Source: Novosphingobium sp. Chol11 (GTDB lineage: Bacteria; Pseudomonadota; Alphaproteobacteria; Sphingomonadales; Sphingomonadaceae). From it: a stretch of DNA of 64,000 nt. Position 1 is the first letter of the stretch, and every line of letters starts with the position of its first letter. The notes under the pieces are model-generated. The model saw nothing but the letters and a program-made list of their open reading frames with translations, was not told the origin of the DNA and searched no databases. Below are positions 6,779 through 15,719 of this stretch, one piece after another. The stretch spans positions 1,326,625 through 1,390,624 of the forward strand of contig NZ_OBMU01000001.1 of NCBI RefSeq assembly GCF_900218065.1. The letters run 5' to 3'. The position numbers and the translations under genes were made by a program.

Positions 6779-7240
6779 ATGCAATTGACTCGCCACACCG
6801 ACTACGCCCTGCGCGTCCTCATTCATCTGGCAGTCACGCCCACCGGCCGCGCGACAATCCCCGAAGTCGCCGACGCCTACGCGTTGTCACGCAATCATTT
6901 GATGAAAGTCGTCCATCATCTCGGCCTCGGGGGCTTCATCATCACCCAGAGAGGAAGAGGCGGCGGCTTCACGCTCGCCCGCCCTCCCGAATTGATCAGT
7001 TTAGGCGAAGTCATTCGCCATACCGAAACCGACATGAACCTTGCCGATTGCGCCAACTGTGGCTTACGTTCGGCCTGTGGCCTTTCGGGCATATTGAAGG
7101 CCGCGACAGCCGCCTTCCTCGCCGTGCTCGATCAGCACAGTTTGGCCGACGCCGCTAAAGACAAGGCCGGGCTGGCGGCGCTCATCGCCGCGCTGCCCGC
7201 GCCCCTATCCCCAGTCAGCGATTCCTGCGCGCCTTCTTAG
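6779..7240 (+). CDS. nsrR: Rrf2-family regulator, NsrR-like NO sensor
   Basis: A 153-residue Rrf2-family repressor. The N-terminal winged helix (MQLTRHTDYALRVLIHLAV, then ALSRNHLMKVVHHL and RGRGGGFTLARP) matches NsrR closely. Three cysteines, C91, C94 and C100 in ADCANCGLRSACGL, are placed to hold a [Fe-S] cluster, as in NsrR. The spacing (3 and 6) differs from E. coli NsrR (5 and 6). NsrR releases DNA when nitric oxide attacks the cluster. It is divergent from the globin, with operator-like sites between, and is probably autoregulated. The last 26 bases overlap the convergent secreted-protein gene. Confidence 0.85.
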   Translation: MQLTRHTDYALRVLIHLAVTPTGRATIPEVADAYALSRNHLMKVVHHLGLGGFIITQRGRGGGFTLARPPELISLGEVIRHTETDMNLADCANCGLRSACGLSGILKAATAAFLAVLDQHSLADAAKDKAGLAALIAALPAPLSPVSDSCAPS

Positions 7241-7616
7241 AACGCGGCGCTTCACCTGGATTGATGCAGCTATCCTGTACGGTTCGGCTGCACAGCGGAT
7301 AGTCCTTTCCGCCAGGAGGCGGCGGCGTCATGTTCCCGCCCACCGTGACGGGATTTGCTGAGCTTCCTACCGGAGCCGCGGGATCTCTAGGCACTGCGGG
7401 TGAAGCTGGCGCCATGCCTGTAGCAGGCGGAACCTCTCCGGTAGGCTGACCCGCGTTCGGATCGGCAGCCGTTGCGGGTGTCGCTGAATCCGCCGGCATT
7501 GTGTCAGTTGCTGGAGGCTGAGCCGTATTGTCCGGCGCACCCTGGGCGATCGCAATGCCAGTAGCGCCGGTTGAAAAAGCCAGCAATGCCGCACCTGCAA
7601 GCATGATCGATTTCAT
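7215..7616 (-). CDS. secreted Ala/Pro-rich protein, unknown
   Basis: A 133-residue exported protein of unknown function. A signal peptide is clear: MKSIMLAGAALLAFSTGATG with probable cleavage after AIAQ (about residue 25). The mature part is a low-complexity Ala/Pro/Thr stretch (about 26-100) ending in a short segment with two cysteines, PLCSRTVQDSCINPGEAP, that could form a disulfide, and a basic tail (RSKKARRNR). Proteins of this shape occur in other sphingomonads. The 3' end overlaps the convergent nsrR-like gene by 26 bases. Confidence 0.7.
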   Translation of the reverse strand: MKSIMLAGAALLAFSTGATGIAIAQGAPDNTAQPPATDTMPADSATPATAADPNAGQPTGEVPPATGMAPASPAVPRDPAAPVGSSANPVTVGGNMTPPPPGGKDYPLCSRTVQDSCINPGEAPRSKKARRNR

Positions 7617-7738
7617 CGGGTCGTCCTTTCCTGTTCTTCACCCCATTCTGCCTCTTGGCGGGTGAAGAACCAGATCGGTGACGCCAGCGTTCCATATCCG
7701 CGACGAACTGTTGTCCTGCTGCCACCAAATGAATGTAA

Positions 7739-8134
7739 TCAATCCTCCGGGTAGCGCCCAACATGGGGAAGTTCATGTGCAGCGCCCATCCACGGCAATG
7801 CCTCTGCCCATTGCACGTGGATGACGGGAGGAACTAGAGAGGGGTCATCCAAAGTCGAAGTCTGGATATCGACCATCCCGGGAAAACTTTTCAAATTCCG
7901 GTAGAAAAGGCCGGTGCCGCAATTGCCGCAGAAGTGCCGTGTCGCGTCTTCAGAAGATCGGTACAGCCTCGGCTCGCCCACAACCTTCAGATTTGCTTCT
8001 GCAAAGAGCGCCCAACCAACCATGGGCGCTCCGGCACTGCGGCGGCAGTCGCTGCAATGGCAAATAGCGCTGTAGAATGGTTCTCCCTCTACCTCATAAT
8101 GGATCGATCCACACTGGCATCGTCCCTTGGCCAT
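7739..8134 (-). CDS. GFA/CENP-V family zinc protein
   Basis: A 131-residue protein of the GFA (glutathione-dependent formaldehyde-activating enzyme, CENP-V) fold. The zinc ligands are visible: C6 and C8 (RCQCGSIHYEV), C25, C27 and C30 (CHCSDCRRSAGAP), and C69 and C72 (FCGNCGTGLFY). The family name comes from one characterised member; most members have no proven activity, so the substrate is unknown. It is single-gene and transcribed away from the helicase, which starts about 100 bases away on the opposite strand. Confidence 0.9.
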   Translation of the reverse strand: MAKGRCQCGSIHYEVEGEPFYSAICHCSDCRRSAGAPMVGWALFAEANLKVVGEPRLYRSSEDATRHFCGNCGTGLFYRNLKSFPGMVDIQTSTLDDPSLVPPVIHVQWAEALPWMGAAHELPHVGRYPED

Positions 8135-8235
8135 GGCATTTCCCCTTGCATGATTCGCCTTTTGTTCTCATAGATCGATGGCTGCTGCAAGGGACTGCCC
8201 TTGCTCACCCTTCCCATGCTCCCTAGTTGTTGAAC

Positions 8236-10512
8236 ATGACCGTCCCCGTTCCCTCGCCCGATGATCCATCCTACCTTCAGGGCCTCAATGAACCTCAGCG
8301 GGAGGCTGTGCTTACGACCGAAGGGCCGGTCCTCGTGCTGGCAGGTGCAGGAACGGGCAAGACCGCCGCACTGACCGCGCGGCTTGCTCATCTTGTCGCT
8401 ACGCGTCGTGCTTACCCGTCCGAAATTCTGGCGGTGACGTTCACCAACAAGGCCGCGAGAGAAATGCGCGAGCGCGTCGGACGCATGATAGGTCCTGCGG
8501 TCGAAGGGATGCCGTGGCTCGGGACCTTCCATGCAATCGCGGCGAAGATGCTGCGTCGGCACGCGGAATTGGTCGGGCTTCAGTCCAATTTCACCATCCT
8601 TGATACCGACGATCAACTCCGCCTGATGAAGCAATTGATCCAAGCCGAAGGCGTCGATGAAAAACGATGGCCCGCGCGGCAGTTGGGCGGCCTGATCGAC
8701 CAATGGAAGAATAAGGGACTAACGCCGGAAGAAATTGGTGCCAGCGATAGCGAAGCTTATGCGAATGGAGGCGGCCAGAAGCTTTACGCAGCTTACCAGG
8801 CCCGGCTTCGTGACGTGAATGCCTGCGATTTTGGCGACCTGCTGCTCCACGTACTGACGATCCTGAAGCGCCATCGTGATGTGCTGGAAAGCTATCAGCA
8901 ACGGTTCCGCTACATCATGGTCGATGAATATCAGGACACTAACAGCAGCCAATATCTGTGGCTCCGCCTGCTCGCTCAACAGCGCAAGAATATTTGCTGC
9001 GTGGGCGACGACGACCAGTCCATCTATTCGTGGCGAGGTGCCGAAGTCGCCAACATCCTGCGGTTCGAGAAAGATTTTCCCGGCGCCAAGATCGTTCGTC
9101 TGGAGCAGAATTACCGATCGACGCCTCATATTCTCGGCGCCGCTTCCGGAGTGATTGCCGAAAATGGCAACCGGTTGGGGAAGACGCTTTGGACCGATAT
9201 CGACGTCGGAGAAAAGGTCCGTGTCATCGGCGTCTGGGACGGCCCAGAGGAAGCTCGCCGCGTAGGCGACGAGATCGAATCGCTGGAGCGTTCCGGGCGG
9301 TCGCTCGATGATGTGGCTATCCTAGTTCGCGCACAGCATCAGACTCGCGAGTTTGAAGACCGCTTCATCCAGATCGGCCTCGCCTATCGTATCGTGGGCG
9401 GATTCCGTTTCTACGAGCGTGCCGAGATCCGTGATGCACTTGCCTATCTGCGTCTTGTCAATCAACCGGCTGACGATTTGGCATTCGAGCGGATCGTCAA
9501 CGTTCCCAAAAGAGGCTTGGGCGACAAGGCGGTGGAGAAGCTTCACCGACTGGCAAGGGCGGAAGGCATTCCTTTGGCGCTGGCGGCTGCGCGCATCCTG
9601 GACACCGATGAACTGACACCTCAGGCGCGTCGAAGCCTGGGATCTTTCATAGGAGACCTTGCATGTTGGCGTGACAGGGCGGCTCAGTTGCCCCATGCCG
9701 AACTGGCGCGCCAGATACTCGACGAAAGCGGTTATACGGCGATGCTTCAAGCGGAGCGTACAGCCGAAAGTGCGGGCCGCCTTGAAAACCTGAACGAGCT
9801 TACCCGCGCGATGGAGGAGTATGAAACGCTCGGCGCGTTTCTAGAGCATGTATCACTTGTCATGGACAATGATGCGCAAGCCGAAGAACGCAAGGTCACG
9901 ATCATGACCATACACGCGGCAAAGGGGCTCGAGTTCGACACCGTATTTCTGGCAGGCTGGGAAGAAGGAATTTTCCCGTCCCAGCGCGCGCTCGACGAAG
10001 GCGGGCTCAACAGCCTCGAAGAGGAACGCCGGCTCGCCTATGTCGCGATCACGCGCGCTCGAAAGATGTGCATCATTCTGTATGCTGCCAACCGGCGTAT
10101 ATATGGCCAGTGGACCAGTTCTATCCCGTCCCGCTTCGTCGGCGAACTGCCGCCTGAGCATGTCGAGGAAGAAAGCAGCATGACTGGCGGAGCGTCATTA
10201 TGGCGCGCTAACTGGTCTGAGCGTGCCGACCCCTTCTCCAATGTCCAACGTGGCAACGGCCGCGGCCCGGGTTGGCAACGTGCGCAACAAGGCGGTCAAT
10301 TCAATCGCGAACCTGTTCGGATCGTGGAAGCCCGAGCATCTGCCATCTCACTCGGCAACAAGGGTCGGGATGACATGCAGTTGGGTTTACGCGTTTTTCA
10401 TCAGAAATTCGGTTACGGAACCGTTGCCGAAATCGAGGGCAATAAGCTGGAAATCGACTTTGAGACAGCGGGCCGCAAGCGCGTCATGGACAGCTTTGTA
10501 CAGCCCGCCTGA
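8236..10512 (+). CDS. UvrD/PcrA-type DNA helicase
   Basis: A 758-residue superfamily 1A 3'-5' DNA helicase used in repair and in clearing replication blocks. Motifs, in order: Q-motif GLNEPQREAV, Walker A AGAGTGKT (residues 36-43), motif II DEYQDTN, motif III DDDQSIYSWRGA, motif IV QNYRST, motif V VTIMTIHAAKGLEFD, and motif VI in LAYVAITRARK. The C-terminal tail ends in the Tudor-like segment GLRVFHQKFGYGTVAEIEGN seen in PcrA/UvrD. Two in-frame TTG codons precede the ATG at 8236; the ATG was chosen as it is the family-like start. UvrD versus PcrA cannot be told apart by eye. Confidence 0.93.
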   Translation: MTVPVPSPDDPSYLQGLNEPQREAVLTTEGPVLVLAGAGTGKTAALTARLAHLVATRRAYPSEILAVTFTNKAAREMRERVGRMIGPAVEGMPWLGTFHAIAAKMLRRHAELVGLQSNFTILDTDDQLRLMKQLIQAEGVDEKRWPARQLGGLIDQWKNKGLTPEEIGASDSEAYANGGGQKLYAAYQARLRDVNACDFGDLLLHVLTILKRHRDVLESYQQRFRYIMVDEYQDTNSSQYLWLRLLAQQRKNICCVGDDDQSIYSWRGAEVANILRFEKDFPGAKIVRLEQNYRSTPHILGAASGVIAENGNRLGKTLWTDIDVGEKVRVIGVWDGPEEARRVGDEIESLERSGRSLDDVAILVRAQHQTREFEDRFIQIGLAYRIVGGFRFYERAEIRDALAYLRLVNQPADDLAFERIVNVPKRGLGDKAVEKLHRLARAEGIPLALAAARILDTDELTPQARRSLGSFIGDLACWRDRAAQLPHAELARQILDESGYTAMLQAERTAESAGRLENLNELTRAMEEYETLGAFLEHVSLVMDNDAQAEERKVTIMTIHAAKGLEFDTVFLAGWEEGIFPSQRALDEGGLNSLEEERRLAYVAITRARKMCIILYAANRRIYGQWTSSIPSRFVGELPPEHVEEESSMTGGASLWRANWSERADPFSNVQRGNGRGPGWQRAQQGGQFNREPVRIVEARASAISLGNKGRDDMQLGLRVFHQKFGYGTVAEIEGNKLEIDFETAGRKRVMDSFVQPA

Positions 10513-10605
10513 CGTTGAGGGTTAGAGGTCCGGCACAGCAAATGCGGCCGCACGCACAGTCAATCGCCTGATCCCTGCCATCGGCTTACGAAATAGATGG
10601 GGATT

Positions 10606-10681
10606 TGGTGGAGCCTAGCGGGATCGAACCGCTGACCTCCTGCATGCCATGCAGGCGCTCTCCCAGCTGAGCTAAGGCCCC
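10606..10681 (-). tRNA. tRNA-Ala(GGC), copy 1
   Basis: Read on the minus strand, the cloverleaf closes fully: acceptor GGGGCCT/AGGCTCC, D-arm AGCTCAGCTGGGAGAGC, anticodon arm CCTGC-ATGGCAT-GCAGG with anticodon GGC, T-arm GCGGTTCGATCCCGC, and an encoded CCA. It is identical to the copy at 10807. Confidence 0.96.
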
Positions 10682-10806
10682 ATCTCAATGCAGAATAGGC
10701 TGCATCCGTGAAAAAGGCTATGCTTTCCGGACAGCCATCATTCTTCGACCCCAAACCCAAGCTTCAGCATATCAAACTAGGCCGATAAACGCCGCTGCTC
10801 GGAAAT

Positions 10807-10882
10807 TGGTGGAGCCTAGCGGGATCGAACCGCTGACCTCCTGCATGCCATGCAGGCGCTCTCCCAGCTGAGCTAAGGCCCC
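10807..10882 (-). tRNA. tRNA-Ala(GGC), copy 2
   Basis: A 76-base gene identical in sequence to the copy at 10606, starting 201 bases further on and on the same strand. Anticodon GGC lies in the loop ATGGCAT, and CCA is encoded. It is upstream of copy 1, so both may come from one precursor. Confidence 0.96.
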
Positions 10883-10969
10883 TTTCCAATGTCGGCGCTG
10901 TTTGGGTCCAGCGCCTCGGAGGTCGCTGCCATTAGGAGGCAGCAACTTCCTTGGCAAGCAGAAAATTAC

Positions 10970-11305
10970 TTAATTGTCGTCGTCGCCGTCGTCACCCGCG
11001 GCATCGACGCCGAGGTCGTCGTCACCGCCGAGATCAACGTCATTATCCGGTGAGTCGCCGTCATCATCGACGTCCAGATCCAGATCCAGATCGTCATCCG
11101 CCGACTCCAGTTCGCCATCGGCAGTCTCGATGACCTTCTTGGGTGCTTCCTCATAAGGCAGCGGCTGCTTCGACTTAAGAACGGGCTCGGGTTCCCAGGC
11201 AGTGTTACAGTTGATGCAGATGACCGGGTCGTCCTTGCCCAGGTCATAGAAGCGCGTGGCGCATTTCGGGCAGGTACGCTTCGTGCCCCATTCAGCCTTG
11301 ACCAT
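10970..11305 (-). CDS. TIGR02300 family zinc-ribbon/acidic-tail protein
   Basis: A 111-residue protein of the TIGR02300 (FYDLN acid) family, found in alphaproteobacteria; function unknown. An N-terminal zinc ribbon has two CxxC pairs: CPKC in TKRTCPKCATRFYDLGKD, which carries the signature FYDL, and CINC in PVICINCNTAW. The last 45 residues are almost wholly Asp with some Gly, Ala and Leu. The start at ATG 11305 (MVKAEWGTKR) matches the family; earlier in-frame starts would add an unrelated 35 residues. It lies upstream of the tandem tRNA-Ala genes and is divergent from aroA. Confidence 0.9.
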   Translation of the reverse strand: MVKAEWGTKRTCPKCATRFYDLGKDDPVICINCNTAWEPEPVLKSKQPLPYEEAPKKVIETADGELESADDDLDLDLDVDDDGDSPDNDVDLGGDDDLGVDAAGDDGDDDN

Positions 11306-11454
11306 GTCCGGCCTTGTCCTTCTTACGAGTGCTTCAACGAATATCACGCGGCACGACCATGTCGCCCGCGAAGCGACGGGCGCCTTGCCATAGCAGAACC
11401 GCGCTGTCAAAAGCCGGGCGCGATTTTTCAGTTCCCTGCCAAACGGATTGACCC

Positions 11455-12795
11455 TTGACCTCTTCTTCCGATCATCCGCTCCCGATGACCTTCACCGGCG
11501 CACCACCTCTTTCAGGCAGCGTGACTGTACCGGGTGACAAGAGCATCTCGCATCGCTCGCTCATGCTTTCCGCCTTGTCGGTTGGAGAAAGCCGGGTCGA
11601 GGGACTGTTGGAGGGTGAAGATGTACTGGCCACGGCTGCCGCAATGCGTGCCATGGGTGCGCAGATCAACCGGGATAGCGATGGCATCTGGCACATCAAG
11701 GGCGTAGGGGTCGGCGGGTTGCTGCAACCCCAGACAGCCCTGGACATGGGCAACAGCGGCACATCGACCCGGCTGCTGATGGGCTTGATAGCAAGTCATG
11801 CCATCACCGCGACCTTCACAGGTGATGCATCGCTCAGCAAGCGTCCGATGGGGCGTGTAACTGAACCTCTGTCCCGCATGGGTGCCAGCTTCACGTCAAG
11901 CCCCGGAGACCGGCTGCCTCTGACGATGCGCGGCGCCTGCCCGGCCGTCCCGCTGGACTATCGCCTTCCGGTCGCATCCGCGCAGGTCAAGTCTGCCATC
12001 CTGCTCGCGGGCTTGAACACCCCCGGCGTGACGCGCGTGATCGAGCCGATCCCGACTCGCGATCACAGCGAACGCATGCTTAGAGGCTTTGGCGCGGAGC
12101 TGGAGGTCGAGGTCGAAGCCGATGGCACGCGTATCATCACCTTGCGGGGCGAAGCTGAACTGCGCCCGCAGACGATCGCCGTGCCGGGCGACCCCTCTTC
12201 TGCAGCCTTCCCCATGGTCGCAGCTTTGCTCGTCCCCGGCTCCAAGGTCACGATCAGCAATGTGGGTCTCAATGCCACACGGGCAGGATTGGTCGATCTG
12301 CTGCGGGAGATGGGCGGCAATATCGCCATCGACAATCCACGAGAGGTCGGCGGCGAACCTGTCGGCGATGTCGTCGTGACAGCGTCCGACCTGAAAGGCG
12401 TTGAGCCGGATCCAGCTCGCGCGCCTTCCATGATCGATGAATATCCCGTTGCCTTTATCGCAGCAGCCTTTGCCGAGGGACGCAGCATATTCCGCGGCCT
12501 TGAAGAACTCCGCGTCAAGGAGTCCGATCGCATCACCACCATGGCCGAGGGCCTTCGCGCCATAGGCGTGACCGTTGAAGAGTTGGAAGATGGGATCATC
12601 ATCGAAGGCACGGGTGGCGCACTCCTTCCCGGCGGCGGTCCGATCGCCACCAAGCTCGATCACCGTATCGCGATGAGCTTCGCCGTTGCGGGACTGATAT
12701 CGAAAAGCGGCGTCACCATTGATGACATGCGGCCTGTCGCCACCAGCTTTCCCGGTTTCACCACACTGCTGCAAAAGCTGGGCGCGATGCCATGA
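11455..12795 (+). CDS. aroA: 3-phosphoshikimate 1-carboxyvinyltransferase (EPSP synthase)
   Basis: EPSP synthase, the sixth step of the shikimate pathway, joins phosphoenolpyruvate to shikimate-3-phosphate. Seen: the N-terminal [17 protein letters not shown], the [15 protein letters not shown] block, [11 protein letters not shown], and the C-terminal LRVKESDRI and [14 protein letters not shown] motifs. [10 protein letters not shown] and the surrounding residues resemble the class II (glyphosate-tolerant) group. The first start in frame is TTG at 11455; ATG 11485 would shorten it by 10 residues. It overlaps the next gene by 4 bases (ATGA) and is first in an aroA-CBU_0592-cmk operon. Confidence 0.95.
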   Translation: MTSSSDHPLPMTFTGAPPLSGSVTVPGDKSISHRSLMLSALSVGESRVEGLLEGEDVLATAAAMRAMGAQINRDSDGIWHIKGVGVGGLLQPQTALDMGNSGTSTRLLMGLIASHAITATFTGDASLSKRPMGRVTEPLSRMGASFTSSPGDRLPLTMRGACPAVPLDYRLPVASAQVKSAILLAGLNTPGVTRVIEPIPTRDHSERMLRGFGAELEVEVEADGTRIITLRGEAELRPQTIAVPGDPSSAAFPMVAALLVPGSKVTISNVGLNATRAGLVDLLREMGGNIAIDNPREVGGEPVGDVVVTASDLKGVEPDPARAPSMIDEYPVAFIAAAFAEGRSIFRGLEELRVKESDRITTMAEGLRAIGVTVEELEDGIIIEGTGGALLPGGGPIATKLDHRIAMSFAVAGLISKSGVTIDDMRPVATSFPGFTTLLQKLGAMP

Positions 12796-13043
12796 CCTTT
12801 GATCTCGCCAATGTCATCGGATTGACCGGCAGTGCACTGATGGTCATCGCCTATGCTTATAGCAACGTGGCGAAGATATTGAATTTTACGCTGTTCAACC
12901 TGCTCAATCTGATCGGATCGCTGCTGCTGCTTTATTCGCTTACAGTGCATTTCAACATGGCCTCGTTGGCGTTGGAGGTCGTATGGGCGCTCATCGCACT
13001 CATCGGCCTCGCCAAGGCGTTGCGGAAAGGCGAAACATCATGA
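12792..13043 (+). CDS. CBU_0592 family small membrane protein
   Basis: An 83-residue membrane protein of the CBU_0592 family, function unknown. Three hydrophobic helices are visible: [39 protein letters not shown] and [20 protein letters not shown]. It overlaps aroA by ATGA at its start and cmk by ATGA at its end, so it is translationally coupled to both. Its place between an aromatic-pathway gene and a kinase gives no clear clue to its role. Confidence 0.85.
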   Translation: MTFDLANVIGLTGSALMVIAYAYSNVAKILNFTLFNLLNLIGSLLLLYSLTVHFNMASLALEVVWALIALIGLAKALRKGETS

Positions 13044-13675
13044 TCATCGCCGTCGACGGCCCGGCAGCTTCGGGCAAGGGCACCATCGCCAAGGCGCTCG
13101 GGCGCCATTATCGCTTGCCGGTGCTGGATACTGGCCTGTTGTATCGAGCGGTCGGCCTTGCCGTGGTAAAGACCGGTGGGGATCCCGACCATGAAGCCGA
13201 TGCGCTGGCGGCCTGCTCGTTCAATGATGGCGTTCTCGCTGATCCAGCATTGCGTAGCGAAGCGATCGGCTCCCTTGCATCCCGTGTATCCATTCATCAG
13301 AGCGTCCGCCAAGCGTTAGTGAAGCGCCAGCGTGATTTCGCTACCCAGCCCGGCGGCGCGATCCTCGACGGACGCGACATCGGGACGGTCATTGCACCAG
13401 ACGCCGATGCCAAGATCTTTGTAACAGCCAGCGTCCATGTTCGCGCGCAGCGGCGCTATGATGACGCGCTGTCGCACGGCGGCCGGCCGGACATGGACAG
13501 CCTGATTGCGGACATTCAGGCACGCGACACGCGCGACATGAGCAGAGACCATGCTCCGCTGCGAATGGCCGATGGAGCGGACTTGCTCGACACCAGCAAT
13601 TTGACTATAGACGCCGCCGTCCAGCAAGCCATTGCACTGGTGGACGCCCAGTTGGAACGTCGGCGAAAGGCCTGA
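13040..13675 (+). CDS. cmk: cytidylate kinase
   Basis: A 211-residue (d)CMP kinase that phosphorylates CMP and dCMP with ATP. The P-loop is VDGPAASGKGTIAKALG at about residues 5-21, followed by LDTGLLYRAVG; the family block DGRDIGTVIAPDADAKIFVTAS is at about 110-131, and a C-terminal RDTRDMSRDHAPLRMADGA segment follows. The ATG at 13040 overlaps the upstream stop (ATGA), which fixes the start. It closes the aroA operon; a strong terminator follows at 13685. Cmk is often next to rpsA, as here. Confidence 0.96.
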   Translation: MIIAVDGPAASGKGTIAKALGRHYRLPVLDTGLLYRAVGLAVVKTGGDPDHEADALAACSFNDGVLADPALRSEAIGSLASRVSIHQSVRQALVKRQRDFATQPGGAILDGRDIGTVIAPDADAKIFVTASVHVRAQRRYDDALSHGGRPDMDSLIADIQARDTRDMSRDHAPLRMADGADLLDTSNLTIDAAVQQAIALVDAQLERRRKA

Positions 13676-13684
13676 CGCGATGAC

Positions 13685-13713
13685 GGGTGCTTGGGAATCC
13701 CAGGCGCCCTTTT
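13685..13713 (+). terminator. rho-independent terminator after cmk
   Basis: An 11-bp stem (13685-13695 with 13699-13709, two G-U pairs) closes a three-base AAT loop and is followed by TTTT. It lies 10 bases after the cmk stop and separates the aroA-cmk operon from rpsA. Confidence 0.75.
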
Positions 13714-13845
13714 CGCTTATCTGCGGGGCGTCACTCATCATGGCCGAATGGATGTTCACGCGGCAATCCGGCTGCGTGGACTGTTTGGCCTGAAAGACCA
13801 CCGGACACAACCGGTAGGCCAGCAATGACGAGTGAAGGAACTACC

Positions 13846-15558
13846 ATGGCCTCTACGGCACTCCCCTCGCGCGACGATTTCGCCGCGCTTCTCAATGAAT
13901 CACTTGGCGGTGAAGACGGCGGCTTCGAAGGCCGCGTCGTCAAGGGCACCGTGACCGGCATCGAAAACGACATGGCGCTGATCGACGTCGGCCTGAAGTC
14001 GGAAGGCCGCGTGCCGCTGCGCGAGTTCGCCGCGCCCGGTCAGAAGGCTGACCTGAAGGTCGGCGACGAAGTTGAAGTTTACGTCGACCGCGTCGAAAAC
14101 GCTCATGGCGAAGCCATGCTGTCCCGCGACCGCGCTCGCCGCGAAGCCGCCTGGGACAAGCTGGAATCCGAGTTCACCGAAAATGCCCGCGTCGAAGGCG
14201 TCATCTTCGGCCGCGTCAAGGGTGGCTTCACCGTCGACCTCGACGGCGCCGTGGCGTTCCTGCCCGGCTCGCAGGTCGATATCCGTCCCGTCCGCGACGT
14301 CACCCCGCTGATGGACATTCCGCAGCCCTTCCAGATCCTGAAGATGGATCGCCGCCGCGGCAACATCGTCGTATCGCGTCGCGCCATCCTGGAGGAAACC
14401 CGCGCCGAACAGCGCTCGGGCCTCATCCAGACGCTGGCCGAAGGCCAGATCATCGAGGGCGTTGTCAAGAACATCACCGACTATGGTGCGTTCGTTGATC
14501 TTGGCGGCATTGACGGCCTGCTGCACGTCACCGACCTGTCGTACAAGCGCATCAACCACCCGAACGAGATGATCAACATCGGCGACACCGTCCGTGTCCA
14601 GATCATCCGCATCAACCGCGACACCCAGCGCATCAGCCTTGGCATGAAGCAGCTGGAAAGCGATCCGTGGGAAGGCGCAGCCGCCAAGTATCCGGTCGGT
14701 GCGAAGCTGTCGGGCCGCGTCACGAACATCACCGAATATGGTGCGTTCGTCGAACTGGAGCCGGGCATCGAAGGCCTCGTCCACGTGTCGGAAATGTCCT
14801 GGACCAAGAAGAACGTCCACCCCGGCAAGATCGTTTCGACCAGCCAGGAAGTCGATGTCATCGTCCTGGAAGTCGATCCCGAGAAGCGCCGCATCTCGCT
14901 CGGTCTCAAGCAGGCCCAGAACAACCCCTGGGACAGCTTTGCCGAACGTCACCCGATCGGTTCGACGGTCGAAGGCGAAGTCAAGAATGCAACCGAGTTC
15001 GGCCTGTTCATCGGCCTGGACGGCGACGTCGACGGCATGGTCCACATGTCGGATATCGCCTGGGGCATTTCGGGCGAAGACGCGCTGGCTCTGCACCGCA
15101 AGGGCGAGACGGTTCAGGCCGTCGTTCTCGACATCGACGTCGAGAAGGAGCGCATCAGCCTCGGCATGAAGCAGCTTGAACGTGGCGGCCCGGCCGCTGG
15201 CGGTACGACTGCTGCTGCTGCTGGTCTCAACAAGAACCAGACGGTTACCGTCACGGTTCTGGAAGTCCGCGACGGCGGCCTAGAAGTCCAGGCTGGCGAA
15301 GATGGCGCCACCGGCTTCATCAAGCGTAGCGACCTTGGCCGTGATCGTGATGAGCAGCGCTCGGAGCGTTTCCAGATCGGTCAGAAGTTCGACGCCCTGG
15401 TGACCGGTTTTGATCGCGCCAAGAAGCCGACCTTCTCGATCAAGGCGCTGCAGATCGCAGAAGAGAAGCAGGCCGTTGCTCAATATGGTTCGTCCGACAG
15501 CGGTGCATCGCTCGGCGACATCTTGGGTGAGGCACTCAAGGCCAAGAACGAAGGCTAA
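13846..15558 (+). CDS. rpsA: 30S ribosomal protein S1
   Basis: Ribosomal protein S1, 570 residues, which binds mRNA to the 30S subunit. S1/OB domains repeat along the length: FEGRVVKGTVTGIENDMALIDVG at the start, then domains opening VEGVIFGRVKGGF, IEGVVKNITDYGAFVDLG, LSGRVTNITEYGAFVELE and VEGEVKNATEFGLFIGLDG, and a divergent sixth one (VTVTVLEVRDGGLEV). The ATG at 13846 follows AAGGAA by 5 bases, better than ATG 13825 upstream. The 170-base leader is long, which fits S1 autoregulation of its own mRNA, though no specific site was recognised. It is transcribed alone up to the terminator at 15587. Confidence 0.97.
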   Translation: MASTALPSRDDFAALLNESLGGEDGGFEGRVVKGTVTGIENDMALIDVGLKSEGRVPLREFAAPGQKADLKVGDEVEVYVDRVENAHGEAMLSRDRARREAAWDKLESEFTENARVEGVIFGRVKGGFTVDLDGAVAFLPGSQVDIRPVRDVTPLMDIPQPFQILKMDRRRGNIVVSRRAILEETRAEQRSGLIQTLAEGQIIEGVVKNITDYGAFVDLGGIDGLLHVTDLSYKRINHPNEMINIGDTVRVQIIRINRDTQRISLGMKQLESDPWEGAAAKYPVGAKLSGRVTNITEYGAFVELEPGIEGLVHVSEMSWTKKNVHPGKIVSTSQEVDVIVLEVDPEKRRISLGLKQAQNNPWDSFAERHPIGSTVEGEVKNATEFGLFIGLDGDVDGMVHMSDIAWGISGEDALALHRKGETVQAVVLDIDVEKERISLGMKQLERGGPAAGGTTAAAAGLNKNQTVTVTVLEVRDGGLEVQAGEDGATGFIKRSDLGRDRDEQRSERFQIGQKFDALVTGFDRAKKPTFSIKALQIAEEKQAVAQYGSSDSGASLGDILGEALKAKNEG

Positions 15559-15586
15559 TCCCTTCGGCATCTAACTAAAGTAATAG

Positions 15587-15619
15587 GCCCGCCGGAAACT
15601 GCTTCCGGCGGGCTTTTCT
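15587..15619 (+). terminator. rho-independent terminator after rpsA
   Basis: A perfect 11-bp stem, GCCCGCCGGAA and TTCCGGCGGGC, with a five-base loop, followed by TTTTCT. It is 28 bases after the rpsA stop. Confidence 0.92.
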
Positions 15620-15656
15620 ATCCCAAAATGAGAAAACAACTACCGACATTGGATAA

Positions 15657-15684
15657 TTGCATGTGAGAGGGGACTCACTATAAC
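15657..15684 (+). promoter_or_regulatory. sigma70-like promoter of ihfB
   Basis: TTGCAT (15657-15662), 16 bases, TATAAC (15679-15684), 35 bases before the ihfB ATG. The spacer itself is a GTGAG-N6-CTCAC dyad, which could be an operator or chance. Confidence 0.55.
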
Positions 15685-15719
15685 TAAACTGGGAACCAGA
15701 AGGGGGAGCTGGAGGACCA

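Noticed and set aside
10970..11110. GTC/GAC trinucleotide-rich stretch as a DNA repeat element
   Set aside because: It simply encodes the poly-Asp tail of the TIGR02300 protein; the codons vary (GAC/GAT) as in a selected protein region.
11306..11410. Longer N-terminus for the TIGR02300 protein
   Set aside because: The extra 35 residues (FCYGKAPVASRATW...) do not resemble the family, which starts at MVKAEWGTKR.
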